From Aphidius gifuensis (taxonomy: Eukaryota > Arthropoda > Insecta > Hymenoptera > Braconidae): a stretch of 64,000 nt of DNA. Shown piece after piece: positions 1-14,500 of this stretch. The position numbers and the translations under genes are program-made. The stretch's first letter is position 1. The number at the start of each line of letters is the position of its first letter. Below the pieces are notes generated by a model. That model saw only the letters and a program-made list of their open reading frames with translations. It was not told where the DNA came from and did not search any database. The stretch spans positions 26,134,154-26,198,153 of the forward strand of contig NC_057788.1 of the NCBI RefSeq assembly GCF_014905175.1. Reading direction: 5' to 3'.

Positions 1-3000
1 AAAAAGAAAAAAAATTATTTACATTCACTTTTTTTTTTTTTTATTTCTATCGAGGAAAAATAAATATTCGTATTTATTGATGTACAAAATTAATACTTAT
101 ATTATATTAAATTAATTGGTGTTGCTTTGATATAATTATTTTCTATTGTTTTGAAAATTATCAAAAAGAAAAGTAAATAATTGAGATAGATGAGCATGTC
201 ATTTGTATCTGGAATATATGCATGAATTAACTTTTTTGATATAATATAACTATATAACATGTTGATGCAAGACAACGTCTAGAATTTAGATGATACTATA
301 TAGCAGTGCTTATTTATGCATCTAATCATGTACACCAACTGCAGATATGCGTTTATTTTAACATGAGAGTACACGAGAGTAATATGCTCCGGAGGCGTTC
401 GTATGTCGTCCTTTAAGAGAAAATCACCGTTCTCATAAACCAGAAACTTGCGCAATCACAACTTGTTAGAAGTCTGCCTGGGGAGCTTGAACTCATAAAA
501 AAGTATATACAGTAATTGTAAAATGAAAGAGTGACGAGGTAACAAGAGAAAAGAGTGAATGCTATATATAGTTTTAGTTGCATAAAACATTAAAACACGG
601 ACCACTTGCCAATATTCAAAATAATTAATTTATATTATCATGATATTACATTTTTAATATTTAATTTAATTGTTTTAGTTGCATAATATTATACTATATA
701 CAAAAAGTAATTGATAGTATAATTTATGAATTTTTAAACTACCTTTAATAAAATCATTTGAATTATATAATAAAATTTATTTAAAATATAAAATAGAAAA
801 AAAAAAAAAAAGAGAAAATGTTGATTTAAATTCTAGGTTAAATTGGATTTCAGTCTATTGAGTGTAAAGATTATTCCGAAGCTTTTGGATATATTCTTTC
901 TGAAAGACGAAAAGTCGAATGAATTCGAGCCGTGATAGGATGATAAGAATACATACATTTATATATGTATATAATGGGACGTGTAGAGTCGATGAAAAGG
1001 GGGAAATTCTTAGCCAAAAAAAAAAAAGAAAGTAAAATAAAAAAAACTGAAAACGAGAAAATAAGGAGAACTGTGAATTAAGGTGCAAGCCTCATGATAA
1101 TCCCTTTAGTATATATATAGCCACGACAAAACTTTATCTCAAAATGAGAGCGTTGCTCGAAGACTTTTCAGCTCAGGTCTGTGTAATCCTCAAACACGAT
1201 ACGAATACGATGAAGGACGAATATAATAAACGACCTTTTTCTAATGGCTATTTTCAATCAAAGTTCATCGTTAACGATAAAATAATAAACCTAATAAGAT
1301 TATATTGAACTTTTTTTTTCCCAAAATTAACATTAATATTTTATTTTTGTCAATTAAACAATATATTTTTTTTCATTTCTAAACTTTGAATTTTTTAACA
1401 TAACAGAGATAAGAGAATGAAAAAATATTTAAATTAATAAAACAGCAACCAATGAATACTTGAATAAAAGCAAATTTTCATAATTAAAACTTTTGATAAA
1501 ATAACTTCGATAAAATAGTTCCAAATTATCGAAATATCAAAGTTTTTTGTTTTTCCTTTTTTTTTATATATATTTTAGCATATTAAAATAAATTATGTAA
1601 TAATATTTTTCAAACAATATATAAAATTTAAAAGTTAATGTGCCAGCATCTTGAAAGTTTTTCAAGTAAATTTAAAATAAATCAAGTCAATCGATATTGT
1701 TAACTATATACGCCTGAATTTTTTATCGATTGGTGGAGAGAATAGTTGTAGGACTAAAGCTTTATCTTGGGGTTAGCAAGGGTCAGACTATGGAATTATT
1801 TAGCGGTGGATAAACCACAGTTTCTGGCCCGCGGAGGAAACACCAAGGTTAATGGCTTTAATTCCCATCGGGCATATAAAAGCTATATATTTTCGTACAC
1901 CATAACTTTAGCCAAGTAATTTCTCAATACATAAAACGTGCAAGTACATGAAAAAAAAAATTTGATAGACATGTATGATATTTTATTCATCTCATCTTCA
2001 CATTGTGTATTTTAGACGGATTTTAAATTACAAATAATGAAAAAGATAATCTCGGCTATATTTGAATTGCATTAAAAATATACAGAAAAAAAACGTGATG
2101 AAAAGCGCATTCATCAAATTTCAATTTATATATCTCCAGATTTTTTTTTTTTTTGTATTTATATATAAAACTTTTGATTGAATTCGGAACTGGCCAATCA
2201 CTACTACCGGTGACTAAAAAAATTTAAAAGTAGGACACGGACGAAAAAAGAATAATAATTATGGATAAAAAAAGAAAAAATTTAAAAACCAAATTTAAAA
2301 GTTCAATTTGGATAACTGAATGAAAGGCATTCATTTGACTGGACGAGTTTATACGAGTTTGAAGAATAGGATTGCTGTCGGATTTTCACTCTGTACTGAT
2401 TGAATCTTTTCGTTGGTTGTACACGTTTGAAACGAGATCGTACTCACAGTACCCATGAGAATGTTCATAGAAAAGTTTTTTCTTTTTTTCTAAGAATATG
2501 TGAATGTTAGTGAAAGTATCTGTATTAGGTTTTTGCACTTTTTCTTTCATATATACACGTTCATCTTCAACAGACGCAGCAAAAGTATTATGTCACTGGT
2601 TAAATTGAATTCTTGCACCAATGCTTTGCCCTGGAAATAATATTATGTTTTATATCTCCGATACCTTATGTCCTCTATTTTTTTGCTTTTACTCTCCACT
2701 TTTATATCCATCTTTTTCTCCACATCTCTGTAATTCTCTTTTTCATATTTTTAACATTTTTTCCATTGCCCTTTTTCTTTTTTTTTTTTTTTTAGTTGTT
2801 TTTATCATATAGCATATCCTTATAGCTTGCCATCTTTTTTTTTTTTTCTCTACTATTGGAATCCTTTAATGGGAATTTTTCACATTTTCCGGCAGTAGCC
2901 GCGAATAAGACCACCTGAAAGTGGCATCCATTGGCACAGTCGTGTGGTGGTGCCAATTTTCCAACCTTTCGTTTTTTTCAATTTTATTTTTATATCAATA

Positions 3001-5459
3001 ATAATAAAAAAAAATTGAATAAATAAAATGATGATGGTAGACGTGAAATCAAATCAATTTGAGAATATTTTAAAAGACATTAAGTGTATAAAAAGCTAAA
3101 TTTTTACAAAAAAAAAGCACATTTAAAAAAAAACAAAAATTTATAAATTTTTATTAAATTTGAAGAGTGAAAAATTTAATTGAATTTTTTTTTATTATTT
3201 CCATATATTTGCATTTATTAAATAATAAAAATTTGATCTCGAATTTAAATATAAACGTCAGGTGTAATATGCAATTTATTTTTAAATCACATTTGGCTAT
3301 ATATGTATGTCAATTTGAATGTATTGAGTAAGCTGATTGTGACACGTATCATTGAGATTTTTTTGTTGCACCATAGTCAAACGAATTGGTGAAAATAGGT
3401 AAAGCAGAGAATGTTTGTGGTTGTGCAGTGGGTGAATGTCTCGTTTTAATCAGTAGCCTACCACTGGGTAGTGTACGTTTACGCTCGACTTGAGGCCAAT
3501 TTATCTCAAACCACACAAACTAGCAAGCACTAGACACACACGACATGTGTAGGTATGTGGTTTAACGAATTTTATGTTTTATCTCGATACTGAAATTTTG
3601 TCTAACAAAATTTTAACTATTTTAAAAATAAAATTGATTAAATGATGTTAGCTTAAATTATCAGTACTGCTGTTTTTTAAAGCTGTGATTTTACAGTGAA
3701 CAAAAAAATTAGAAAAATAAAAAAAATATTAGTATGAGAAGTTGGGATTGTAAGGTCTACGAGATGAGATATCAAGTTTAATCATGCTAGCATCTGTCGG
3801 TCGTAACATTTTGAAGCTCGTTTTTTTTTTTTTTTTTCTTTCTCTTGCTTTTTTTTGCATGATGGAAATTTGCAATATTACTTTATTTTATTTTCGTTTC
3901 TCCCTATCAATTTATTTAATAACTCGTAATATCTTTGCTCGTCATTGTCTAAAAACGAAAAATAAAAAACTAAAATACTAAAGCTTTTTTTTTTATTCTA
4001 CAAAATGTATCTAATATAAATGCAGAAATATATATATGTTTAGCATATCAAATTTATCATAACATATACTTGAAAATAGTTTTTTAAAGTTGAAAAAATA
4101 CTGTTGAATCTATGGCAAAGTTGTTGGTTTTTAGGAATATAAATTGGCATAAAGGACTTTTCTTTTTTTTTATTTTTTGTTAAACAAAATATAAGATTGA
4201 GGGTCCGAAAGTGAGTAAAGTAGGGGAATAAATAGTAAAGATGCTATACAGCTGAATTACATTTGAATATATTCTAGTGTAATTTTTTTTTTTTTTTGTT
4301 TCTTTTGTCTTTATTCTTTTTTACATTCAACGGCCGAATACGGGTTCATCTGCAGTATGAGGGATGCTGCAGAAAAAAGTTGAAAAATAGTCAGGATAAA
4401 AAAAAGTACTCTGCAATGCATTTATATAAATTTAAATGCATGCACATACGTGAACTGTGAAATTGATGAGATTAAGATGCATATTCTCTGATCTAATGTG
4501 CCAGTTTTTTTATTAAACAAATTTTATGAAAATTTTAAATAAATTTAGATCAATTTTAATCTAAAATTAATTCTCAAATATATTTTTTTAAAACTTTTTA
4601 CCAATATAAGGTGAATTGTTTTTTGGGTCATATAAAGAAAAAATATGAGGTGTGTAATTCATTCTCACGAAGCCTTTCGACTGTGTTTGCGTGCAAATAT
4701 ACCCAAGATGTATCGCGAAACTCATTGAATTGCTGATACATAACAAAAAAAAAAAAACATGATAACAACAATAAAATATCATTGATTTTCGTATATTGTT
4801 TTTGCTGCATTGGTTTGTTTTTTTTTTTTTTTTTTATCATTTCAAATAAAATCTTTAACGATAAATATTTTTCAGCCAATTTTATTTTTTAGTTGTATGC
4901 GATATATATTATATGAAAATTTTTATCATAAAATAAATATGATAAAAAAAAAAAAAAAAAAACAATAAAATAAAAAATAAATAAAATGTAAATATCAAAG
5001 TACGTGACTTTTTTCTTGTATACTATTGTCGCATATTGTATTGTTTTTACTTTGACTCGTGATGCAAACGTGCTTTAACTAAAGACCAAGAAAATGTATA
5101 CCGATGCACATTTGAAAGAAAAAAAAATAATAAAAAAAATTCACAACTGATCGTTTATGCACTGCCCACTAGCAATTTTTTTATGTATATATTTTTTCCT
5201 TATTTCGTTGCGATATTATCATTTTATTCTATCTATAAAAATTTAATACGATTCTATTATCATACAGATATATCAGTTTTGATATTTTTTTAATATGTTT
5301 ATTTTTATAAAAATATAATAATAATAATTGATATTTTTTATTATACCATTTTGTTTTTTAAATTATTATTATTATCATTGATGTTATTAAAGTTTTGTTT
5401 TGTTGTTTTTTTTTTTTTTAAATTCAATTTATTTTATTTTTCTTTTATTCTCGTTTGTC
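1..5459. other. Non-coding AT-rich stretch, left end
   Basis: No gene is recognised here. The stretch is dominated by AT-rich sequence with poly-T or poly-A runs (for example near 2140, 2775, 3825, 4285, 4820 and 4945). More complex islands lie at about 360-500, 1120-1290, 1690-1880, 2320-2450 and 3390-3560. The island at 3390-3560 ends in a donor-like AG|GTATGT at 3549-3556 and could hold an upstream first exon of the plus-strand gene, but no acceptor, promoter or coding frame supports this. A 54-codon ATG ORF at 1144-1308 is treated as a finding only. Confidence 0.6.
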
Positions 5460-5592
5460 ATGGATAATCCAATATATCCTATATCCAAGAAATTGTCGGG
5501 ATTAAATCATCAAGGGACAAGCCATGAATTTAGAATAGTGACATACTGGACAGACGGTACGCAAGCTTTTGGCCAACTTGACGAATATATAG
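5460..5592 (+). CDS. Candidate first coding exon or small ORF, unknown product
   Basis: An ATG at 5460 with G at -3 and at +4 opens a frame that reads MDNPIYPISKKL at its start and FRIVTYWTDGTQAFGQLDEY near its end. It is rich in Asp, Gly, Thr and Gln, unlike the Phe/Lys/Ile-rich translations of the surrounding AT-rich DNA. The frame stays open to a TGA at 5601-5603. A donor-like AG|GTGTGT at 5592/5593 could end an exon just before that. No acceptor precedes the ATG, only a poly-T stretch. I do not recognise a family. It could be a 47-codon small ORF, a first exon, or chance. If spliced to the exon at 8550 it would stop after a few codons. Confidence 0.22.
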
Positions 5593-5603
5593 GTGTGTCA
5601 TGA

Positions 5604-8549
5604 AAACAACTGAATATTGATTAAACGGTGCTAGACCTCCCTATCACCTCCTCTCATCCTCCCACTATACTGTTATTCTCCGCGTGCACGTAATTAGTAG
5701 ATGCCCGGAGTTTTAATGGCACTATAATAACACGCAACATCAAATTATAAACGTGGGGGGTCGTAGACCCGTTGCGATTACGAGTCAAGCCCCGGTAGGA
5801 ATATAGAAAAGAAAAAAAAAAATAAACGAAAAAAAAAAATAAATAAAAAATGAATAATATATATATACGCGAAGTGAGGTAAAACAAAAACCTGGTAGAG
5901 AGGCACATAGATCGTTGAGGTGGTCGAGTGGACAAAATATTATTTTTTCAAATTTTTTTTGTGGTAAAAAATCCAGAAGTAGACACTGAAGATAAAAATT
6001 TAATTAAAATAAATTTGCATTTTTTTGTTTTTTTATTTTCATTTGGTAGAAAATTTTTGTGAATGCGGTTTATAAATATATACACTTGATTGAATTAATT
6101 GATTGCAAAGCCAATAGTCCAAATGAAAAAAAAAAAGTTGATTACTAAAAACAAATTGGATTTGTATTTATTTTTTAGTTTATTTTTTGAATTGAATATA
6201 TAGATATTTTGTTTTATTTATTGAGCGGATAAGTGATGGAACAATGAATCGATAAATAGATTTTTTTTTATGTTAAAATTTGAGGTGATCCTTGAGACGC
6301 GCATGCCTAATCGAACATGATAATTGGCAATTGAAAGTCAGCTATATATAGTTGAGTTCTAAACTTTTTAATTTGCAATTATTTATTTTTGTTAGACAAC
6401 CGAAAATTTCAACATTCAGTGGCGTCTGAATAAACTTGTTTCATTTATTATTTATTTATTATTATACAACAAATCATCTAAACAATGAAAAAAAAAACAT
6501 TCAAATGCATTCATGTGTTGTATATATATTTTCGAATATAATTGTATTTCTAAAAGCGTTCACAGAGTGAAGGAAGTAATTGACAGATCCAATGTTGAAA
6601 ATGACCGCAGGTTACTGTTTCTGAGCGATTTAATTTAACATAGTTAACCCAATTCAGCTTGACGGCAATACCATTTGTATATATTTACATCAAATATAAT
6701 CATTGTTTAATATAGCCATATTATTTGATCACAATGATTATGGACATTTATACTATTACAATATTATTATTTAAATAAATTTATAATATACATAGAATAA
6801 TTTGTGTGTACTTATATATATTTCAAAAAATTCAGTGAAGTATCACATTTGACATGTTATTTCGTCTCTGAATTTTTAAAGGTAGAACATAACGCCTCGG
6901 GAAATAAGCTTTTTCAAATGTTATCATTCTCTTACTTTTCTTGATGTTAAGATGTATTTGGTTGTATAGAAAACGAGAAATATCACTGATGTTCTATACG
7001 CAAAAGAGCTGGCAACCAGATAAACTTGGAAAGAAATATGTTATTTCGATTTCGAACGAAACTTTGTGTTCATCCATGTTTTTCTTTTTTTTTTTTTTTT
7101 TTTCTTCACGAGATAGTTCTATTTCACATAAACAATATGAAGATGAAAAAAAAATAAATAAAGTTTCTAGCAAAAGAAAATATTTCCTTTGATATTGCGA
7201 TAGGATTTTGTAATATTTATTTATTTGTTTATATTTTATATTATTTGGTTTTCTTGTTGGATGAAGCGGCTTTTGGCACAAATTAAAAAAAAAAAACCTG
7301 CATCCGTTATATAACAAAAAAACAGATTGAAAATTTGAAAAAATTTTGTGTTAAATTGGGTCGACAATAATCTGACATAGAAATGATTTAAGAGTTACGA
7401 TAAATATTCAAAGAAAAAATACTTTTTTGACAATCTGTGGAAAATATAATTTATTTGAATGAAAAAAAAATAATATTGAATTGATATTTTTTAAAAATTA
7501 ACTGTGCATATAATTTAAAAAAAAAAAAAAAGGTCCAGGCGTTTATAAATTCTTTTACTTAACCGTTATAGAAAATTAGAAAATAAAAAAAAAAAAAATA
7601 AAAAAATAAAACAAAGAAAAAGTAATAAAAAAACTAAAGTTCAAAAATCGATACAACTGATCTATATATGCTTTGTGGAGAATAAATGAAAAAGAGATCT
7701 GTATAGAATTTAGTGATTCTCATTTGGTGCCTCAGGCCTTTAATCAACAGCTCTTGATTAATCAAAGCCACTCGGTGACCCACTGGTGAGCCTATACATG
7801 TGTACACTCCATTATTTTTCTTTTCTTCAATTTGATTTTACCAATTTCTCGCTAACGACAGCAGTATGTTATTAGATGTTCAAAAACCAGGTCATAATAA
7901 TTATCAGACCAACTAAATTATCAAGAATTTCTATTTTGCGTTCAGTCAAATCACCAGTTTCCGGCTTATTATTATTTTCCATACGATAATAATTTCTATT
8001 TATAACGCTGAATTAATTTTATGATATAAAATAACCAAAGTTAATAAAATAACTCATTGTTTTTGGCTTATATATGTATACGTATTTGTTTATGAATTAT
8101 AAATATCAAAGACATCTCATTATTTTATATTTTGAGCTCATAAGCTTTATTTACGAGCAAACCACCCTCGTATTTATATATACCTATACTCGGGTTATAT
8201 TCTGAAATACTTGGCTACCTTGGGTTTTCCAAAGTACAAAAGTTTTGCCCCTATTGCGTGGACCTAAGTTAACTTTACCCCCCAACGGGGTTAACCCAAG
8301 ATCCAAAACTCACCCTCCTAAAACTCATGATGCGGCTTATTTTCATTTTCTTTTTACTTTTTTTTTTTTTTTTTTTTTATTTGGTCTTACTGCCAATTTG
8401 TGAGTTGGATTTTATTTCTTCCTTTCTTTTTTTCTCCTTCCTTGATTAAATATTAAATGTAATATACATTGACTATTATTTTTATGTACTTGAATATTAT
8501 AAATATTTAATGATGTATTTATTTTTATATTTTCTTTCTTTTGTTTCAG
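5604..8549. other. Non-coding stretch before the 8.55 kb exon
   Basis: This is AT-rich sequence with many poly-A/T runs, including a 21-T run at 8358-8378. Complex islands lie at 5610-5800 and 7700-7900. The latter contains the perfect palindrome TTGATTAATCAA at 7754-7765. A G/C-containing imperfect hairpin (CCCC ... GGGG flanked by GTTAAC) lies at about 8270-8300. No coding frame stands out. The last 30 bases form a good pyrimidine tract for the acceptor at 8549. Confidence 0.5.
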
Positions 8550-8591
8550 ATTTTATATCGTGAATGAGGGTTCTCAGCATTCTACTGATCG
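8550..8591 (+). CDS. Short exon with start codon and hydrophobic N-terminus
   Basis: The sequence shows a strong 3' splice site (a T/C-rich tract ending TTTGTTTCAG at 8549) and a strong 5' splice site (G|GTGAGT at 8591/8592), defining a 42-nt exon. Inside it, ATG at 8564-8566 opens a frame encoding MRVLSILLI and ending in phase 1. A Leu/Ile-rich start like this is typical of a signal peptide, but only nine residues are present, so secretion is inference. The first 14 nt would be 5' UTR. The partner exon is uncertain. Joining to 38826 gives a 30-codon ORF, joining to 29385 gives 76 codons, and a partner beyond the window is also possible. The gene family is not recognised. Both splice sites match consensus well, so I trust the exon more than any protein call. 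Confidence 0.5.
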
Positions 8592-11500
8592 GTGAGTCTT
8601 TTTTTCTGTTTTTTATTTTTGTTTCTTTAAAATAAATTTCATAATCGCAATGTAATCAAATATCTTTCATTCATTTATTCATTTATTTTTACAAATTCAA
8701 TTTATCAACGTTTATCTAGATTATACATTTTTTTTTTAACTATGAATAAATCTTTGAAAATTTGAAAATCATGGGTGGGAAAATATGTACTGGTGAATTA
8801 TTTTCTGGTGAGTTGTGTGATATATGAAGAGATAATCTAAGCCATGGGTGTGATCGAACGTCGACAAGTATAAATTGCTTGTCTAGGCTTGAACAAATAG
8901 CACGTTTTATTTACGTAGGCACGCATTGTTCATGCTTTTATTATTGACAAATTCTTATTATATATTTTCTAGGATTCTTGTTTCCCTTACTGATTTAGCA
9001 CTGTTTTATTTTTTTCATTTATTTCATTAGTGGCGTAATTGTAGCACTTAGTCACATGTCAAGTTAGGGAAACTTACTGCTAGGGCTTCGTTTTATTGTT
9101 TTATTTAATCATTAGTAGATTAGTCGATTCTCTTCGTTCATTGATCAGGCTGAATATTTTATTTACTAAATCTTGAAAAACATTTTAAACATTAATTCAT
9201 AAAAACAAATAAAAAAAACATTTCTCTTTGTTTTTATTTAATTGTATTTTTCATTTCTAAATATAATTTCTGGGGATAATAGAACAAAAACCTGGATGAA
9301 CACAGAGTGCTGACCACGACATGTTTTGTGGTTGACCCCACGGTTTTGGTCAGACCCATAAATAATTTACTTTTAAAAGTACGTATACGTTTGCTGTATA
9401 TCCGATGTTCATGATATCATTCGAATAGGTAATTCAACTACGAACTTGATAAAACAAAACAGAATTGCCGATTATAAATCAGATGATAAAAGCATATATC
9501 CCTTCGGGGTTTGCACATTTCAATAAAGGAAATATTCATATTACTATTATTATTTTTTATTTTGTTTTTTAATTTACTGAAATTTATTGAAATATTTAAA
9601 AAGGAGCTTTTTCATTTATTCAAATATATATTTAATTTTTGAATAAATTGATGTGGTGTTATTGTTCAATTTTGTTATTTTGTTGGCGATTAAAATTTTG
9701 TTTTTTATTTTTAATGATCAACATTTAACGATAGAAAATTTAAACGTGAATAATTCAGCAATTAAAGTTCAACGAAATGAAACATTTTTTTATTAAAATT
9801 ATTTACGTATTGGTTATAAATTGAAATTAATTTAAAAAATATAAATACTTTTACTATATGTTACACGAAAAAAAGCAACAAATAAAATAAATTAAAAAAT
9901 AATAGTAGTGGTATATAGAATTGACAAATGGAAAAATAAAAAAATCTCGAAATATAAAATAAGAAATGTGAGATGTCCGCGAACCAGAAACAATTTTAGA
10001 TCAGCGACCCGTATTACCAAAATTCCATCAAACTCAAGAGCCGAGCATTCCTTCGGTCAAAACTTAAAGTCCTTTTATTTTTTATTATATTTTTTTTTCC
10101 ACAATCTTTCAAAAACTCTCATACCTCCATTCATCCTATCTATTCATACATATATAGATTATTATTTTTCTTTTTTGTTCAACATTTCTCGGATAGAATA
10201 AAAAAAAAAAAAAAAATGAACAATATTTGAAAAATGAAAAGGGAAAAAAAAATGAAAAATTTCAAAGTCAAGTCTGGCTAGTATTTACATGAAAAACAAC
10301 TGGTGCCTAGTGCAGGTCGGTTTGAAGTAGGAGGATGTATGAATGGGTCGTCAATGGTTGAGTAGATTCTGATGCCGCCAGGGATCAGTATTCTATCTCA
10401 ACAAGTCAACGAAACAGATGCATTTCCACATTGACTTAACACTATTTGAAAAATGAAAAAAAAAAGTTCCAAGTCAATACTGTTTTATTGTTTTGCAAAT
10501 ATTCTCTCGACTGAGATAAAAACGAGACAAGAAATAGGGAGAAAAAAAATATATATAATATAAAACAAAAATTGAATAATATAACATAAAATAAAAATAA
10601 AAAATATATAAAAACTCATGCGAACAGGTGAAAGTTTGTTTAAAAGAAAAGAGAGTGTGGGCTAGAAAAGTCCCCAGACATTTTACGTTGATGGTAGTTC
10701 GGTAGCTTTTGAATCCCTTGTGGAGTTGGATCACCTCTTCTTTTTTATTTTTATTATTACTACAATCTCACTCGCCAGGGTAGCTGACATGCCTGTAAAT
10801 CGTATATACGAGTCATATGATACCTAGACACACATGGTATATAAAAAACCGTTGCATTCATTTCTCGAGTGTATATATGTTTGATGGCTGGTGTCTGGTA
10901 TAGTAAGGCCGTTTCTACTTTTGTCCCATCTATCTACTCCCTCACTCGTCTATTCCAACACTCTATCTCTCCTTCCCAAGACACATCAAAAACTTTACTT
11001 TCATATACCACAGCCAAACAAAAAAAATATTTAAAAAAACCAACAACTACCCTACCAATTTTGATTTTATTTTTTTTTTGTTTTCATGTCCTTTTTCTTT
11101 TTTTAAAAAAAAACAACCATATTTTTTATGATGAGTATTTGAAAATCAGTCGTCTAAATTTTAGACATGTATTAGAAAATATTGGTAGAAAAATTTTACA
11201 TCGGTGTTCATAAATATTTGTAATTGACGTGTGGTTTAATGGAGAATTCACATAAAACTTTCTTGTTTTTTTTTCCTTTTTCGTGCAATTATTATTAATT
11301 TTTTTTTTTTTTTAACTTTAAATATTCAAGAGGGAATGAAAATAAAAAAAAAAAAAAAATGCAGTCAATGTGGCGAGAGTACTAGCAGTGGTAGATGCAC
11401 GTCGACGTTTCGTTTTGTCCCTACGGGAGACCGCGTCTAATCAGGATGAATGGGTTTGTCCCCGTTTACTGACCATCCAGCCCAACAACTTACCGAAAAT

Positions 11501-14500
11501 ATACTATCTCTCACTTTCTCATAGTCTACATTTTTTTATCTTTGTCTATAATATCAATTTCTGTCTCGTTCTCTTGGTTTTTGTCATCGGTCTTCATTAT
11601 AAAAGTGAACACACCAAAAAGCTCTACCCCCTGTCCTCCAATTTCATTGGAGAGCTTTGCCCAGCAAAATTAGTTTCCTACCCGTTGAATCTGCCTTTTT
11701 TTTCTATTTTTTCCTCGCTCTCTCTTTCTCTTCTATTTTTTGTCGCTTCCCTTTTTTTTTTTTTTTTGTTAGATTCCGGTTTTCTGGCACCGAGCATTGA
11801 ATCCTTCTATAGTGGGTAAATAAGAACGACTCTGGGTTAGATAGGTCGAGCACTTGAATTTGTTTTGAAAAACCTAGCTGACAGCTTTAGAGTACTTGAA
11901 AAATAAAAACTGTTCAAAATACTTGAGCTACTTTTTCCATTATTGATTGATAAATAAAAGAAAAAAAAATATAAATAATATAAACTAGTAATTTCGAATT
12001 TATTTGTACATAAAAATATATTTTTTATTTACATTTTTTTTTCTTTATAATAAAAGTAAAATAACTCTAATTATTTCAACAAGTTTTAAGTTATTTTACT
12101 AATTTTTAAATACAATGAATAGATTTTTAATTAATAAATCATCGACTTGAAAGATATAAAATATTTTACTGTTAGATAATTAAGGAAAATGTTGCCAACT
12201 CTTGAAAATCGTAACTGAAATGGTTGTGAGGTATGAATGAGTGGATGAGAAACTAGTAGAAGTAGTATAGCTAGATGGCAGAGTCAGACAAATTAGTGCC
12301 CCTGAAGGCGATTAAACCCCAGGAGATTAAATCTTGCAGAAAACGAGGTACGATTAAGCTGCATTCGCTTGACAATTTTACGGAAAAAATAAAAAAAATT
12401 AGATTAAAAAAAAAATAAAAGTGGTATGGGTCAAGCTATAGTCAGCCCAGACTAAACTTGGTTGTCTTGAAAATTATTTCTTCTACTTATGCGATACACA
12501 TTAAAGTGTTAAAACAGTCGTATATAAATCAAGCTATAATTATTATTTATTATCTTAAATTTGAAATTTAAAATTTATTACTTTATGAAAATTATTATTT
12601 ATTTAATTGTGGTAATTAATTTGGTATTTTTATTAATGAACTCTCAACAAATAATTTTTAATTAAAAAAAAAAAAAAGCTAAATTAATAAATAATGATAT
12701 CTAATAGTTATTTATTTATTAAATAAATTTATATTATTTTTATTTTCAAACTTTAAAATGTAAAATGTATAGAAAAAGTTGAAAATTCTTGAAATTTAAT
12801 TGAAGAAATTACTACAATTCAAAGGTGGATTAAGACAAGTATAAATTTATTCAAACTTACTGTATGTTGCACACAAGAATCCCATATACTATTCGACAAA
12901 GACACAAAGTAGATAGCTAAAATTTCATCTTGCTTACACTAACTTGGCTCGTAAATGTTCAAGAATATAGAGAACACATTTTCAACAAAAACCCAGGGTA
13001 AATGAGGGTAGATGAGGGCAGGCGAGGAAGAAGCAATAATTAACGTGAATCTCTTTGAATTTCAAAGACTCACAAAGATACTATTCTTTTTTTTTTTATT
13101 ATATCTCTTTTATTCTCTTATTTATTTATTTATTTTTTCATTTCTCTTTGTATATTGTGTATAATTTTTTTTTTATTTATTTCATCTTATTTAAGTTATC
13201 AACATAAAATAAGATGATAAAAAAAATGCATTATATCAAAATTTTGTAAATTTATTTTCATAAACCATATTATAATTCTAACAATATGTATTAATGAAAA
13301 TTTATTTGATTCCATAATTAATTATGATAATATTGAATATTCATCGATGATATTATATTATCAATAAACAATGAGTATTATTGAATTAAAAAAATGAAAT
13401 ATATAATCTAATAATATTATATAAATACAAAAAAATAAATATATAACATGAATTAACAATGTTTAACGATGATCAGTAGTTGTACATTGATGTTGGTATA
13501 ATAGGTTTGAGTCACATTGAACATTCGATAATTCACTTAGTACATGTATTACTGGACATGGTGAGCTGAGTACGTGACTGAAACGATGTACTCGTGTTAG
13601 CGAAGCGATCGCATTTGTCCCATCTACCACATTTACCAACTAACACACAATGACCAATACACAATCATATATAGTATATACAATGTTTTGTTTATAACAC
13701 CGACATCTGATGATAGTAAAAGGCTTCCCCATTTCTGCTGTATTATACTAATCTTGTTTAACTGAGAATGGTTCAAATGACAATGTTTTCATCATATATA
13801 TACACTGATAAACTAAATCATTTATTTTCGTAAATTCTCATTTTATATTAAAACATATAAATAAAGTTTTAAATACATAATATTATTTTACATATCAATA
13901 GTTTTATATTCAATCAGCTGTATGTAGATAGGCTCATAATTTATATAAATTTTATATATGCAAAATTGCAGCATATCTTGTTCATATATATATAATTCGA
14001 TAGGCATTCAGTTGGACTCGCTAAATTTTGTAAAGAGTATTATGGCTTTACTATAGGTAGTTCAAGCATGCATGTAAAATACGAATGCTATTCATCCGTT
14101 GAATTCCATCAAATATATTAAACTCATAGAGGCATAAAATATCCCAACGTCTAGTCATACCAGCGGCTGGTACGATGAAAATCGCCTTGGGTGTTCTGGT
14201 GGGACGCATTAAATATTTCACCTTTTCACACGGCCATATACTTATATATGAAAGCGCACATATTGAGATATATAAACTAAAAAAAAAAAAATACGTATAG
14301 CGTAATATTGCATGTACTCGTTTTACCAAGCATGCATAAGTTGCTTAGTAGCATATTCTATATTTCTTCTTCTTTCTTTCTTCAATATGTTTATTTTTTA
14401 TTTATTTTTCTTATAAATTTTTTTGTTTTTGTTTTATTCTTTTTATCATTATTCTCAGTTTTATCTCTTATGGTTTCTCAACGAATTCTATTTTTTTTTC

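Noticed and set aside
11370..11819. 150-codon plus frame, the longest in the window
   Set aside because: It begins at a GTG, and its second half is translation of pyrimidine runs (Leu/Phe/Ser-rich). No domain, signal or splice context supports it. Only a short AG-poly-T acceptor lies near 11772.
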